A stretch of 40,019 nt of DNA from Patellaria atrata CBS 101060 (GCA_010093705.1 MU006089.1:898658-938676); one strand, 5' to 3'. Shown: positions 1 to 11,500, counted from the stretch's first letter. Notes: generated by a model from the letters alone, not told the origin. Translations and numbers: made by a program.

Positions 1-24
1 AGACCAAATTCTAATTCAGCATAG

Positions 25-435
25 ATGGAAAACGGCTACCACCTCTACGACTTCCGCGGCACACTCCTCCGCGAAGAGCACATCGAAGGCTTCAAGCAAA
101 TCGCCTGGCGCAAGCGCCCCCCCACCCTCCTCTCCAAGGACCAGCAAAAGGACGTCCGCAAGAAACTCCGCGACTACTCCAAGGAGTTCGAGGCCGAGGA
201 TCTCGCTAAGAAGAACACGGCCACCAGGGCGGTGGTCGAGCACCGTAGGAGGCTCCTGGAGGAGTGGAATGCCTGGAGACAGCGCGTCATGGAGGATCTC
301 GAGGATGAGGGTGTCGATCCGGAGGATCTGAGGGGTCCCCAGGACGGTAAGGAGGGCGAGGAGCCGGAGGAGGGTCAGGTCGTTGAGGAGATCGTCGAGG
401 AGATTATTAAGGAGACTGAGGAGGTTGTTGGGTAG
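25..435 (+). CDS. PRT1: eIF3b (Prt1) C-terminal exon, 5' part outside window
   Basis: This is the last exon of translation initiation factor 3 subunit b, the scaffold of eIF3 on the 40S ribosome. The 136 codons contain the family's C-terminal signature: NGYHLYDFRG, then WRKRPPTLLSK, then RKKLRDYSKEFEAED, ending in a Glu-rich acidic tail that finishes at TAG 433-435. The stretch just upstream (1-24) has a branch-like CTAAT and ends in TAG directly before the first codon used. It therefore reads as an intron 3' end, and the ATG at 25 is an internal Met, not the start. The RRM and beta-propeller parts lie to the left of the window. The gene converges on the phosphatase gene that ends at 793. Confidence 0.88.
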   Translation: MENGYHLYDFRGTLLREEHIEGFKQIAWRKRPPTLLSKDQQKDVRKKLRDYSKEFEAEDLAKKNTATRAVVEHRRRLLEEWNAWRQRVMEDLEDEGVDPEDLRGPQDGKEGEEPEEGQVVEEIVEEIIKETEEVVG

Positions 436-792
436 GATGTGCATGAGTAGTGGTTCTCCTTGACTATAGAAATGTATGAAATCAATCCGAAGGTGATGAG
501 AAAAACTTTACTATGCATGAAGGTCTCGGCCTGTTTCTTTATTTCACTTGTCAATATAGCACCGTCACAGACACGGTACGGTCATAGAGCTTGTTTCTCC
601 TGACGACATAATAGAAAATAGACCCGTCAGTCGAATTTGTCTGCATTATGTAATACCACGGAATCTGCAACGGGAAACCCCTGTACACGTATGTGAAGCC
701 ATCTCCGGGGCTCTTTCCACCCGTTCCATCCATCCAAACCCACAAACGCAAAATACAGATCAGACACCACATTCCCGTTCCCGTCCCTCATA
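436..792. other. Convergent intergenic region
   Basis: The 3' ends of eIF3b and of the SAC/5-phosphatase gene face each other here. I see no ORF with family similarity and no RNA gene. The stretch presumably holds both 3' UTRs. Confidence 0.5.
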
Positions 793-3700
793 TCAACATG
801 GCTTTAAAACCTCCCACCCTCTCAACTCCTCCAGCGCACCATCATCATCCATCAAACCCTGAGCGCTCCTCCTCGGCAACGGTAGCGCCTCCTTATCCCG
901 TCCCTGCACCGGTATTTGTTTCCTCAAGTTGCTATTCCCCGCACCGACATCTCTCCCAGCGGCACCGATATCTCTACCGCTGAGATTCGTACCCGACCTC
1001 CGCGGAGGCGGCGGAAACGGCACTGCCCTCGTCTCCACCGACGACGACGCAGCCGACGTGTTGACCAGACTGCTCGTGCTCGTACTGCCCAACGTGACCG
1101 GCTTCCTCGGTACCGGCGGCGCGGGTTTCTTCCCTGCCACTGAGCGCGTCGAGGCGGTAGATGGGGATCTGCTGCGCCGCGCGTCGTTGGTGTCGTCGAG
1201 AGGTTTTGGCAGGACGTCCGGGAAGTTGGCGGGGTTATAGGGGGGAGGGAGACTGCGGGGGCCGTCTGTGGGTTTGCGGGACAAAGGGGGAGTCGGTTCA
1301 TGTGTGCCGTCTGTGCTGGCGTTTCTGAGGGACGAGGAGGGAGAGGGAGATGGATGAGCGATGTTGGAGACGTGCACCCATTCGTTGGTAGGAGAGGAGC
1401 TGAAGGGATTGGATGGACGAGCCGGGTTGGGGATGTGGTTGCTATCCGGGGGCTCTACGCGGGAGCGGGCTGGGAAACCTAGGGGAGGCTCATAAGTTGG
1501 CTTTCAGGAATGAGAGAGTTGGAGAGTTACCGTTGTCGAGCCACCACTTTCTGCGATCCGAGCTCGCGGGCGGTAAGCCTGGCTCGATGGAGTCGTAGCC
1601 GATTAGGTCTTCGTCGTCGGTGTCGTCCATGGGGGCGTTGGCTGTGCTATTACCGACTACGGCACGTCGGCGCTCGTAGGTCTCATGGCTTAGTTGTTCT
1701 TTCTTCTTCTCGTCGATGGCGGAGATGGTGCAATCGAATGTGGCGTAGACGGGTCTGTGGTCGGAAAATCGGAGGGGTGCGGTGTTGTAGTTGATTTGGC
1801 GTAAGATGTCGCCTTTGCGGAGGACGCGGTCACACCATGCTGGTATACGACCTTTATCCCTGATGACATTAGATGGACATCTTGCATTGAACCGGAGTCA
1901 CTCACGAAGTGTCGTATTGATCAGTTCCAACGTCATACTTGTACGTAGGCTTGAAAGTAATTCTAGCTTCTGAGTAATACGGAAATGTAAGACCGGCGAC
2001 CATTTGTAGGTTTAGCTAATCCTGTCAGTAACTTTCACAGTAGTATTCTTCGATTCGAACATACCTGATCGTTTTCATACAAGGTCTCCAAATCACCCAT
2101 TTGTATGAACCTGCGTACTTTCTCATCCCCTAAGCCTATTCTATAATTAAAATCTCCTAACCATATCACAGCATCATGATCATCGATAGATCGATTGCGC
2201 TGAAACCTAAGACCATGCGTAGGATGACTGATGGTTTTGTAGTCCCTATTCCTCTCCTCGTAGTTCGCAAAGCCAGCTGCAAGATGAGCGGTAACGAAAC
2301 ACAATGACGTATTCGCGAATTCCATCCGAATAGCAACAGCGCCTTTGTTTCCAGCCATACCGGACATACCTGTCTATGTGATGTTAGAGAATGATACTAC
2401 AGATTGAGATACGACCCACCTTCTTGAGGCTCCCTTCCACATTCTTAATATGTTTTAAGACGCTAGACTTCACGAAAATCGATAACGATGCTCCAACAAG
2501 CTGTCCACCTCGAAGCAAAACATACTCCTCACTCTCATGGCTCCTAGCGTCTTCGTTGAGCGTCCGCGCCACTGCTGCCTCCCATTTCTGACGCCTAGTC
2601 GGGTCCGTCGACATTATCTGCTGTGGACTCAGTTCTACGATCTCCTGAAACCCGACAGCGACAATCTCAGGGTGTTTCTGAGACAGATCTACCGCTGGAC
2701 AGAGCCAAGGTGAGAGATCCTCATTGATTCCATCTGTACGTCCATTCAAGTTGAACGTCCCGACCCAGATATGAATAGTATCAGAAGAAGTATACTCATT
2801 GGCCCTTCTGCTCAACTCGCTGCCCACGAAATCGTTGATAGGATCATAGAGATGTACGGCAGTCTGTCCCATGAGTCTTCCCAGAAGCATATCGATCGTA
2901 TTTTGCCGGCCCTTGTCAGCAAAGTTATTGATATACATCCTCGTTGCGCTCTTACGCGCATCCGCTAAAGCACCGGCAAGGGACATCTTCCCATGTCTCG
3001 TAAATGACGACTTTAGAGCGCCTGTGCCAGCATATATGCGAGAGAGCGCGTCTCCATTATCTGCCCATAAGCTCCCATGCCTGACCCAGAAGTCTGGTGT
3101 CCCGCGCTCCCCACGGTGATCAAGAAAAGCTTCCAATGCCATTCTGCTGATATTTGTTTGAACAAGATTTGTTCTGTCTAGACAGTCTAAACAATTCGTT
3201 CGAAATACTCCTTCCTGTTGTAGAATCACTACCGGTCTTCTGCTCAATCCATCTGAGCTTGGTTTGAATTTCGGATTGTCATCAATCTCTTCAGAAAGAT
3301 AGTAGACAAAGGCATCCGCAGAATTCTGTATGTACTTGCTTATTGCACTGGCGGCCTCGTAACCCCCAGGGCCACGAGTTTCCGCATGGAAATCGTATTC
3401 TGTTGATCTAAGGAGCTCATGACCTTGTTGATTCTTTTCCCCGTTCCCATTACTCAGTGAACTGTGACCAACATGGTGACGATATCTCCTAGTCAAATCA
3501 AGTTCATGAGGCTTCTCATGACTTAGGAGGTTCACAACGTGAACAGCGCCATAACTGGCTTCAAGATTCTCGAAGTGTTTGTCAAAAGCAGGCTGAGTAG
3601 CTTCAGGCGATCGAGTGATTGATATCTTCTGTTGACCTGGTAGAAGTCCAGTCGCTTGCTCCCAAAATATGGGTACGCTACCTCTAATCTGGACATAAGA

Positions 3701-4727
3701 GAAGCATATACCAGACGGAGTCCAGAATATAGTCTCGGTTTCCACGAAATTAGCTACGTTACCATCGTCATCGATGCCACGAGCATTGAATCTTGTCCCT
3801 GCCCTCCTACAAGACAAGCGCGAAACAAGAGTAATAGTAGACGGTAAGCCAGAAGCCCTGGTTCTAGCGGGGGATGATGAAGGGGGGACCGTTAATGTCT
3901 GTACGAAACCTCTTATAGCAGAAGTTAGTATTTGTGACGAGTCAAGAGCGTCCTTTTCGCGCTGAGATAAACGAGAACGGAAGTCGACTAGTGGCTGGAT
4001 CATGTATGAATTCCACAAGAAGCCCGCTTCCAGACTGTCAATCGCTACAGTAGCAGCATCGTAGGACCTATCCTGTAGCCTCCGGGTGACATCAAAGTCC
4101 GCGCTGTAGTAGAAAGTTCCACTGCTCAATAGCTTTTTCAAGGTCAAACATGGATGCTCCAGCACATGCTCGCGCCTACCAGAACCATATCCCATCTCAT
4201 AACCCTCATCATCAACAGTATCCGTAGGGTAAGGATTGATTTCGTCGTTTAGCAGGTGATCATAGTCAGATCTGTTTAAACAGTCTATACACAACATTAG
4301 CTCCTGAACTCCTAAAAGAGCCAAAAAAAACAACAAAAAGCCCAGGCGAATACCCACGAAACTCAACCGACAGAATCCTCTGCACAGTCTCGCCCGGCCG
4401 CACAGTAGCAACCTTCGAACTGGCGCTAACAACGCAAAGAAACACATCATTATTAACCGTTATAAGCCCCAGCGTGCCATGCACACTCATAGAACTCAGA
4501 GACCTATACTCGCTTAGGTCGGTACTCGTTAAAGCTGAGAACTCCACCATACAACGGGGAGCGCTCGCTCCAGTGCTGGAGAACGAGGTTTGGGAAGCAT
4601 TACGAGAGCTGAAAGTATCTAGGTCGGTCGAGGATGGGCTATGGCGGAATATGAGGACGTGAGAGGAGGTTGCGAGACCTATTGCGCGATGTGGGTGGTC
4701 CTTAATGAGGACACGGATGCCAGACAT
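793..4727 (-). CDS. Synaptojanin-like SAC domain + inositol-polyphosphate 5-phosphatase
   Basis: This is a phosphoinositide phosphatase of the yeast Inp51/52/53 type, acting on PI4P and PI(4,5)P2 at the plasma membrane and in endocytosis (family knowledge). Proposed exons: 4727-4358, 4284-2416, 2369-2065, 2015-1906, 1859-1531 and 1478-793, 1222 aa in total. The SAC domain covers about residues 60-560 and has an intact CX5R(T) loop, CLDCLDRTN, near residue 490. Together with the 5-phosphatase this suggests the two-activity Inp52/53 class rather than Inp51. The 5-phosphatase domain starts near residue 630 (WVGTFNLNG) and has MSGMAGNKGAVA, WLGDFNYRI, PAWCDRVL and SDHRPV. The last ~230 residues are Pro/Ser-rich with PPVPRKP-type motifs, as in tails that bind SH3 proteins. 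The first splice uses an unusual GTGGGT donor. I assign the family firmly but not the exact yeast orthologue. Confidence 0.9.
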
Positions 4728-5390
4728 CTCGTGGACGGGGAACGGAAGATGCAGTCGTCAATTGTGCTGGCATATTTGGTCTGGTAAACAGTAGGATGCT
4801 TTGAGAATGCGGTTTAAGGTAATAGGATCATTATAGGTGCTCATGACTGAGGGAGCAACGGGAGAGAACTGAACTCATACGGTACGTAACACACAAATAA
4901 TTTTGTTTTAGCTCCCCAGAATAGTATCTAGACTGGACGGCCTATCATTACTATAATAGGGAAGCCGCAGAATGTTCTACCTCTGGATATACAATGTAAT
5001 CCTATCCATTACATCGCTAGTTTCAAAACTAATTTTATCGTCTGTTACCGACGCTTAGATTCAACCACTATCCCCTGCCCACCAATTCCCAATTTCTTCA
5101 TGCTGTGAAATTCAACAGACCTCTGGTTCAAAAATCTGGACAGTGTAGAGTCCTGTACGGAGCCAAATTTGACAACTTACCGCTTTACGTACAGAAACAG
5201 TATAGCGACCGAGTGATGCCGACAGTGACTAAGGAGGAGCTATTAAATCTTATGGAGAGTATAGCTAGAACTTAATGATGTACACTGATACGTAGATGCA
5301 ATAAACACGTCAACTCTATAGTACTTTCCGAGGAGGAGCTGTAAGAAGTTCTCGTCTTCATATTAGGTCATCCCCTCCTGTGACAGTTTG
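4728..5390. other. Intergenic: phosphatase promoter and MSH4 3' region
   Basis: The stretch is AT-rich with no convincing ORF. It lies between the start of the SAC/5-phosphatase gene and the stop of MSH4, both on the minus strand, so it should hold the promoter of the former and the 3' UTR of the latter. Confidence 0.4.
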
Positions 5391-8300
5391 CTATTCCGAC
5401 ACCATGCTCTGGTCGCCCTCCGTTGCCTGATCAGCTTCAGTATTCGTTCCGTCGCCATCCCCTTCTGTGTTACTCCTCAGTTCTGCTTCCACTTCCGCAG
5501 CCTTAGCATTAATAGCTTCCATTCTAGCGATAAATTCCTTCTGCAGCTCCTTCAACCAGCTCTTCAGAACGTCTCCTTCCAAGGTACCATTCTGCGCCTG
5601 AACCAGATGTTCTTTCAGGCTGAGGATCAGTTTTCTACGGCGTTCGTGTATGACCGACATGGAATTCTTCTTCTGTCTCTGCATACGACGTTGGAGCGTC
5701 TCTGCCACTGTTGTTGCATGTTCGACAACCGCGGGTGGAAGAGGAACAACGTTCGCGAGCGCGAGACCGTAATGTTCCTCTTTGACCGCACCCTCAGCGA
5801 TCTTATATAGCATATTGATCCGGTCGCAATCAGTCATTTCAACAGCAAGATGCAGGTTGACCACGCCATTTCTCTCCGACATGATGGTTGCTAGATCCCG
5901 AAAATGGGTTGCAAACCATACCAGAGCCTAAAATGATATTAGCACTGAAGCTTGAAAGTTAGGACCGCACACGAACCCGACTTCCTACAAGGGCTTCTGC
6001 AATAGCCAGTGCAATAGCTAGTCCATCTCTTGTACTGGTACCTCGCCCAAGTTCATCAACAATTGCCCTAGAAGATATTAGGATCCAGGTTTTATCGATC
6101 TGTGAGGAGTACTCACATGCTTCGTTTATCAATATTCCGGAGGATGAATGCAGCTTCCCTCATCTCCGCGGCGAAAGTTGACACATTCGATTCAACACTA
6201 TCATCTATGGAAACTCGTGCAAATAATTGATATATAATTGGGAATGCCGCGTACTGGGCAGGAACGCTGGGTGCTATTAGGAAAGTTGGCCTCTAAGTGC
6301 TTCTAGGTGTTGACAGCTTACAAACTACCTATCTGGGCCATTACAGACATCAACGCGATGGACCGAATATATGTACTTTTACCGCTCATATTACATCCGG
6401 TAATGATCTGAAATCTGTTTTGCTGAGTCGCGTATACATCGTTAGGTATGTATTTGCTCGATTGCACCTTTTCGCGGATAGGATGACGTCCAGACTTGAT
6501 TGCTAACGTATCTGCAAGCTGGGGTCGAACTATAATCACTCAGTATTTGACGCCACTTCATATATCTCCTTACGAACCATAGTCCTGACTCGTCACCAAT
6601 TGGGCGAATGAAGCTAACTGTTCTATGTTAGGTGTGTTGCAAACGTAGATACTTTCGAAATTCATACCATGTCCAGCATCGCAATGCTTTCACAGATTCT
6701 AAATAGAGCTGATATATGTTCTCTTATGGATGCAATGAGATCAAATACAGCTTGATTACTCATAAGAATTACTTCTTGGTGTGCATCCGTAATCTAGAGA
6801 GTCAGTAAGTGAAGATCGTAGCGTATGCGACAATATCACCTTCTGATTCTTCTTCACAAGGTCTAAGGTCTGACATTCTACGAAATTCTTTTTCCGAAAG
6901 ACATTGACAAATACTGAAGGTAATACACGCTCTTCTAACTCAGATGCTTGAACTCGAATGTAGAACTGGCGATTGCTATCAAATTTCAGGTCCAGTGGTA
7001 TCTCATGCGTGTCTAGCAAGAACGTCAGTATTATGATTAATGTCAGCCTAGAATGTAATGACTTACGGCTCAATTCAGTCACATATTGATATGTGTCTTC
7101 CGTAGCCTCCTTATAGGCTTGTCTTGCTACATCTAAAAGACCATTGACCCCCGACTTTTAGGAATGTCACTAATAGTATACTGCTGCCAGCTATGAGCCA
7201 CAAACCTTAACAGCGTAAGTGCGCTGGTTTCTCAAATCCAGGGGCTGATTAGCGAAAGTAGTGTCTTCGTTGATCACAGTATCAATTAATTCTCGCACCG
7301 GATCCACGTTTTGCGGAGCACACAACTGCAGAAGATTAGTTGTATTAGAGGATAAAGGGGACAAAACGAACCGCGCGAATATTAACCAATATTGCGCTCC
7401 TTACGCTAGTCATCGCTTCGTATATCGGACTAACAGACAGGACAAATTGCTTCAACATAATGACATTATTGATAGCTTGCTCTGCCTGTTGAATGAACTG
7501 GGAAGATGTAGGAGTGGGGATGATAATGAGCTGTTCTGAGATAAGTTTGAGCTTATCATGAAATGATAGGTCTTAACATACAGCTGTTAGGACCTTGTCA
7601 ACATCAAAGAGTGCTCTCAAACCTGCTAAATTTTAGAGAAGTCTGCCAATATAAGTAATAGAACCAACCTTGTCTTGTAGCAAAGAAGAGTTCTTCCTTT
7701 GTGGTGAGTTCCTCTAGCGCATCGTATCTATTGTTCAGAGTGTCGGCATCAGTAAGCGGTTGCAAGATATTACTTCTTAGCAGACGCGATCCCATTGGTG
7801 TGAGTGTTGCATTCAGAAGGCCAAAAAGACAATCTTTCGATTTTGGTTTTTGTAAGTTCTGTATAAGTTCCAAGGAATGAATAGTCGAAACATCAATCAT
7901 CATTGAACCCTCGGAGGGCTCATACTTAATCCTGAGCGAATGAAAAGGAAACGTCTTAGACAAACCCAGTTCAATGTACTTGAGAGCCTAAGGGAATATG
8001 AGAAAGGATACTAAAACCCTTCATCAGGAATGGAAACATACAGCAGCTATGCAGCAGACAGCAAAGTAATTCCCACCAATCGAAATCTTGATGGCCTCAA
8101 CGTCTTCCGCAAAAGCTAGCTGCTGGATGTATTCCAGTCCTGTAGTCTCAGCCCAATAGCGACGATCCAGCAATTTCATTCTGCTATTAAGAGCTTCTAA
8201 GTTCTCCTCAATGATGGAGAAAAGTTTAGACTTGGGATTAGCAGCAGTCGATACTATTAGAATCTTAGACGGCCCATAGACCATGAGCTTGTGGATGGTC

Positions 8301-8614
8301 CGCACATATGTCTGACTGTCACATATTTGGCAAAGAACTGCCTCACCGTTATCAAGGTTGACGAAAGCAAGGCCGACAGTAGGTGAAATACCGCGGGATT
8401 CACTAACGGCACAGATGATCTGCTGAGATTCGATACCAGCAATGGTGGAGATACCTGTCCTTGGTCTACCTGTGCCTGGCCGGCCATTGCTTCTACGTTC
8501 TGTTCGCGTACGTGAAGTAGTGGTGGTATATTCATTGTAGGAGTACGATGGATAAGACGTGCTCACAGAAGTGTAGGAAGTTGATACATCTGAACGCTTG
8601 TTCTTTAAAGGCAT
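5391..8614 (-). CDS. MSH4: MutS homologue MSH4 (meiotic crossover factor)
   Basis: Msh4 forms the MutS-gamma heterodimer with Msh5, which clamps Holliday-junction intermediates and promotes interfering crossovers in meiosis (family knowledge). I place 13 exons: 8614-8042, 7987-7669, 7622-7582, 7551-7372, 7325-7206, 7154-7067, 7012-6840, 6793-6668, 6617-6578, 6529-6322, 6266-6117, 6067-5977 and 5927-5391. They total 2646 nt, or 881 aa, close to the 878 aa of yeast Msh4. Visible landmarks are [19 protein letters not shown] in the N-terminal half, the connector/core segment with [14 protein letters not shown], and the MSH4-type Walker [11 protein letters not shown] (MSH4 has GCN where most MutS proteins have GPN). 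Walker B follows as DELGRGTST and then FATHFRDL. No mismatch-recognition N-terminal domain is seen, as expected. Ser/Thr/Arg-rich residues 1-50 are poorly conserved. Start chosen: first ATG before the conserved body. The gene looks intact. Confidence 0.93.
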
Positions 8615-8670
8615 GATTTTTGTTTAGCACTTTGGTTAACAATTAGCAAAGGAATGATTTAATATGATAA

Positions 8671-9028
8671 TCTAAGATCTCCACAAAAAATCTTGAAGAT
8701 CCATGTGAGATATGACTTGGATGAGAAGTTCACTTTTGTTGATGAGATGGGAAAGAACAAGTCGCGAACGTGGAGTGGAGGTCGCGTTGGCAGGACGCAT
8801 GAGCCATATCTTAACTCTTGGCATAAAATGGTCCAAGGCGAAGCGCCGGGGTACCGTACGAAACTCAAGGTTCTTTTTAGTTCTTTGTTAAATACTTAGA
8901 ATGCAATCAATTCATACTGTTATCTGAGGTCTCGATGAAAAATCTTCAAGATTCATGTGCGATATGACTCGGATGAAAGTTCAGTTTCTTTTCACGAGAT
9001 GAGACACGAACGAAAGTCAGCCCAGGTC
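8671..9028. repeat. ~250-bp degenerate tandem repeat, units A and left part of B
   Basis: Unit A spans 8671-8922 and unit B begins at 8923. Both open with a TCTRAGRTCTC-like block, an ATCTT(G/C)AAGAT block and a GATATGACT block. Unit A then has GAGGTCGCGTTGGCAGGACGC and CTCTTGGCATAAAATGG, followed by the AAACTCAAGG..TTTTTAG joint to the next unit. Unit B breaks off at 9028 and resumes at 12513 beyond the hAT element. The array begins only about 60 bp upstream of the MSH4 start. Confidence 0.75.
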
Positions 9029-9340
9029 AATAATACTCAGTTGTGGCCAACAATACGTATCGATAAGGTATTGGTATTCTCGGTATTTCATCGGTATTGT
9101 ATCGAATATTGTAATACCTTAAAAATACTCTTGGCATTCAAGGCTTTTTGATACTTTTTAGAATTTATCTAAAATATTCATACATTTTGAAGAATTTTAT
9201 TGAGATGAAGATGCCTTCGTACGAAGCCATTGCATAGCTATGAGTAATATGTACAGTTATTCTAATATGGAAGGCACGAGGGCGTGCCTGCCTTCCCACC
9301 TGCCTACCTACCCACCTGCTAGTTTACATAAATATCTCTT

Positions 9341-9388
9341 CTTTCTAAGCTTTCTCTTCTTCTCTTCTTCTCTTCTTTTCTCCTCCTT
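9341..9388 (+). promoter_or_regulatory. CT-rich tract upstream of the DUF3716-like ORF
   Basis: A run of TTCTTTC/TCTTCTTC-type pyrimidines lies 75-120 bases before the ATG at 9463. CT-rich tracts at this distance are common in core promoters of filamentous fungi. It supports the idea that the plus-strand ORF is a separate transcription unit. Function is inferred from position and composition only. Confidence 0.35.
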
Positions 9389-9462
9389 GACCTCTCATTT
9401 AGCAACTCGAAATATAAGTGCTCAGCTCAAATCTATCGTACGAAGGCTAATCAGACTACAGC

Positions 9463-9999
9463 ATGGCAGATATGCAAGTAGTTCTCTACAACCCAGCGAT
9501 CGCGCTTGCCGCTCAGGCAAACCGCAACCCAGTGCTACTCGTAGCACAGCAGCAACTGGCTCCGTGATGCCATAGCCCACAGAGTAGAGCACTTCTGGCT
9601 GTCGGCGGGGGTGCTGATGTTGAGTTCGTACGGGGCTCCATCACGCCTCAGCAGATTGGATCTCATAGGCAGTCATATGTCAATAGGATCCTCATCCAAT
9701 CTCGTGGAGGTGATTTTGATCCTTGTACGGCTTGTGGTACGAAAGGTTTTCGTCCCTTCCTTAGTTGTCGCCGCGCTGGGGGACACTTTGGCGGAGCATG
9801 TGCCAACTGTAAATGGCGTGACCATGCAGCGCGCTGTCCCGTACGAGCTGGTAGGCCAAATGAGCCTACTTATGGAGACAGGCTGCTTGGACCTGGTCCA
9901 GGGGATGACGGAGCTGACGGCAGTGCCCCTGGGAATGCTATCACGCTGGGAGATGATGACCAAGGGGCTACTCCCCAAAATGCTAGAATCATTGTCTGA
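9463..9999 (+). pseudogene. DUF3716-like zinc-binding ORF inside the hAT element, one in-frame TGA
   Basis: From ATG 9463 one frame runs 179 codons to TGA 9997-9999, interrupted by a single in-frame TGA at 9565-9567 (after AQQQLAP). A CGA-to-TGA change, as repeat-induced point mutation would make, is the simplest explanation; I cannot exclude an unrecognised intron. The middle holds a Cys pattern: DPCTACGTKGFRPF, then LSC, then GGACANCKWRDHAARCPV. This CxxC...C...CANC...RC layout is that of the fungal DUF3716 domain, whose function is not known. The tail is acidic and Gly/Asp-rich. The ORF is tail-to-tail with the transposase at 10160-11500 and lies within the element's terminal repeats. It could be a captured host gene or a standard component of this hAT lineage. 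Confidence 0.6.
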
Positions 10000-10159
10000 G
10001 CAAAGCTTCGTACGAAACTTTCTTTGGCGTTCTAGCGTTCTAGCTTTTAGGTGTTCTACTTTACATAGCTACACAGCTATTAATAGCACTTAGACATGAT
10101 CTGTACCTTTACGTGGTGTCTAAGATTAGTAGCCATTAGGCGAAACTAAATAGATCGTA

Positions 10160-11500
10160 CGAACCTTTTAGTAAAATGTTTTGTTTTGCCCAATGCTTAA
10201 GACATTTAGTATGTTCTAGCTCTCTTGAATTTAAGCGTGATCTTTCCCATGATACCGTACGACGAGCTGCTGAAAATACTCGTTCTGGTTCATCACTTAT
10301 AGCTGGAATTGAGAGGCTCTCAACTGAAAGTATAGATGGCCGTGGAAACCGAGCTCTTTAAGTATCAGTTAACCACCATTTAATAGGTGAAGCGTCCCCA
10401 ATATCGTACGGACCTTGGTTAATATAATCTTCAAACTCATCACCACTTAAGGGAGTCTTATTAAACCACTAAATTTGATCAAGAACACGTTCAAAATCAG
10501 TTATATTCTCAGATAGAGTCCTCTTTTCTTCGTACGACGCTGATAATGGTACTAAATAGGTTTTATTCCATTTTTCCAGTATAATTTAGTAAGCTTAATT
10601 ATCTACTCAGCTTTCCCTCTTTCTTTCCTCTAACCTTCCTTAATAATCTTCTGTACGATATTAAGGAGTAAAGATTGTCGCAAGAATATAATAAGGTGAG
10701 GAAAGAAGTATAGAATAATACTTCTTAAAAAGGTGTAAAGCTTTACAAAGTTAAGGTTCAAAATCTTTCTTATAGGTATTGTCACGGTTTGGTACTTACA
10801 CACACACGTCCCGTGATCACGTGGTCTTATCTCATCAGATAAGATCCCTTGGCGTAATGATCATATCAACGATCCTTCGTAGTTTGTAGATAATCAGTTC
10901 TAATATATTCGTTAATACTCAATATTGTTAGTTTATCTACTACGTTGACGTGCCCTTACAGGTATGTTCATACTTTCTTAAAAGAATATGAAAGCCAAGT
11001 ATCGTACGAAGTATTATATTAAATGATAGAGAATGGGCTTAATTTACGTTACCTTATAAAAGGGGCGAAGAATTAAATGGATCGTACGAAGCTTTTTCCA
11101 ATCTTTATATGAAAGATAATCCTCTTTAAGATCACTATATTATCTCTTAATATATAAATCGATTTCTTCTTCTTTACTTAGTGCAACATCTATCATAATA
11201 TACTAGCTATTCCATCTTGTACGATTATCAAGTGGAATCATTCTCTCTACTCTTATAGTAAAGTCTTTTAAGTGATGTGTAGAGCTTCGAATATAAACCA
11301 CAATATTATAAAGCTTTCCAAGTGACCCTACCGTACAAAAGGCTGACTATCTCTATCTTCTTAAGTCGGCTTGTCTTATCTTATAATCCTCTATTGATAG
11401 TTTATATGTAAGACTACTTAGCCCTTAAGATTTAATTTATTCTTCAGCGTCGTACGACTCAATTAAGTTCCAGGGAACGCAAAATCATGGAGAAGCAGCT
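10160..11500 (-). pseudogene. hAT transposase, decayed (interrupted by a solo LTR)
   Basis: On the minus strand, segments of a fungal hAT transposase can be read in order. They are SLGKLYNIVVYIRSS (about 11320-11270), MIPLDNRTRWNS (about 11240-11205), LKEDYLSYKDWKKLRTI (about 11125-11075), GDEFEDYINQGPYDIGDASP (about 10450-10390) and the C-terminal dimerisation block ISDEPERVFSAARRTVSWER (about 10310-10245). Several in-frame stops separate them (for example after LDQI and after WWLTDT), and the N-terminal part, expected towards 11500-12300, was not found and may partly fall in the assembly gap. The base composition is TA-rich, consistent with repeat-induced point mutation. The copy cannot encode a whole transposase. 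Confidence 0.8.
10780..10960. mobile_element. Solo LTR of an LTR retrotransposon (fossil)
   Basis: A 181-bp segment starts TGTCACGG and ends CCCTTACA, and is flanked on both sides by the 5-bp direct repeat GGTAT (10775-10779 and 10961-10965). The TG...CA ends and the 5-bp target duplication are those of an LTR. No internal retrotransposon sequence adjoins it, so it is a solo LTR left by recombination. It sits inside the hAT transposase and is therefore younger than the hAT insertion. The family (Ty1/copia or Ty3/gypsy) cannot be decided from the LTR alone. Confidence 0.8.

Larger units (their letters stand above)
9215..11456. repeat. Array of CGTACG palindromes through the hAT element
   Basis: Exact CGTACG occurs at 9218, 9437, 9627, 9840, 10009, 10156, 10256, 10405, 10531, 11003, 11083 and 11451, that is 12 copies in 2.2 kb. 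Ten are followed by A. The best copy is the 12-bp palindrome CTTCGTACGAAG (9215-9226). Near matches (GTACGA) lie at 9738, 10653 and 11220. Spacing is mostly 80-220 bp. Outside the element I found only a handful of copies in the rest of the 40 kb (for example 8507, 8855, 13305, 20885, 31636). The copies fall in both the DUF3716-like ORF and the transposase as well as between them. Confidence 0.75.

Noticed and set aside
924-1301. Open frames overlapping the 3' exon of the SAC/5-phosphatase gene
   Set aside because: They are shadows of a GC-rich, Pro/Ser-coding exon that joins in frame with the upstream exons.
8693-9151. Two short plus-strand ORFs upstream of MSH4
   Set aside because: They lie wholly in the degenerate 250-bp repeat and reflect the similarity of its units rather than coding.
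9215-11456. CGTACG copies as a CRISPR-like or satellite array
   Set aside because: The repeats are only 6-12 bp, spacing varies, and copies lie inside coding sequence; the setting is a eukaryotic transposon.
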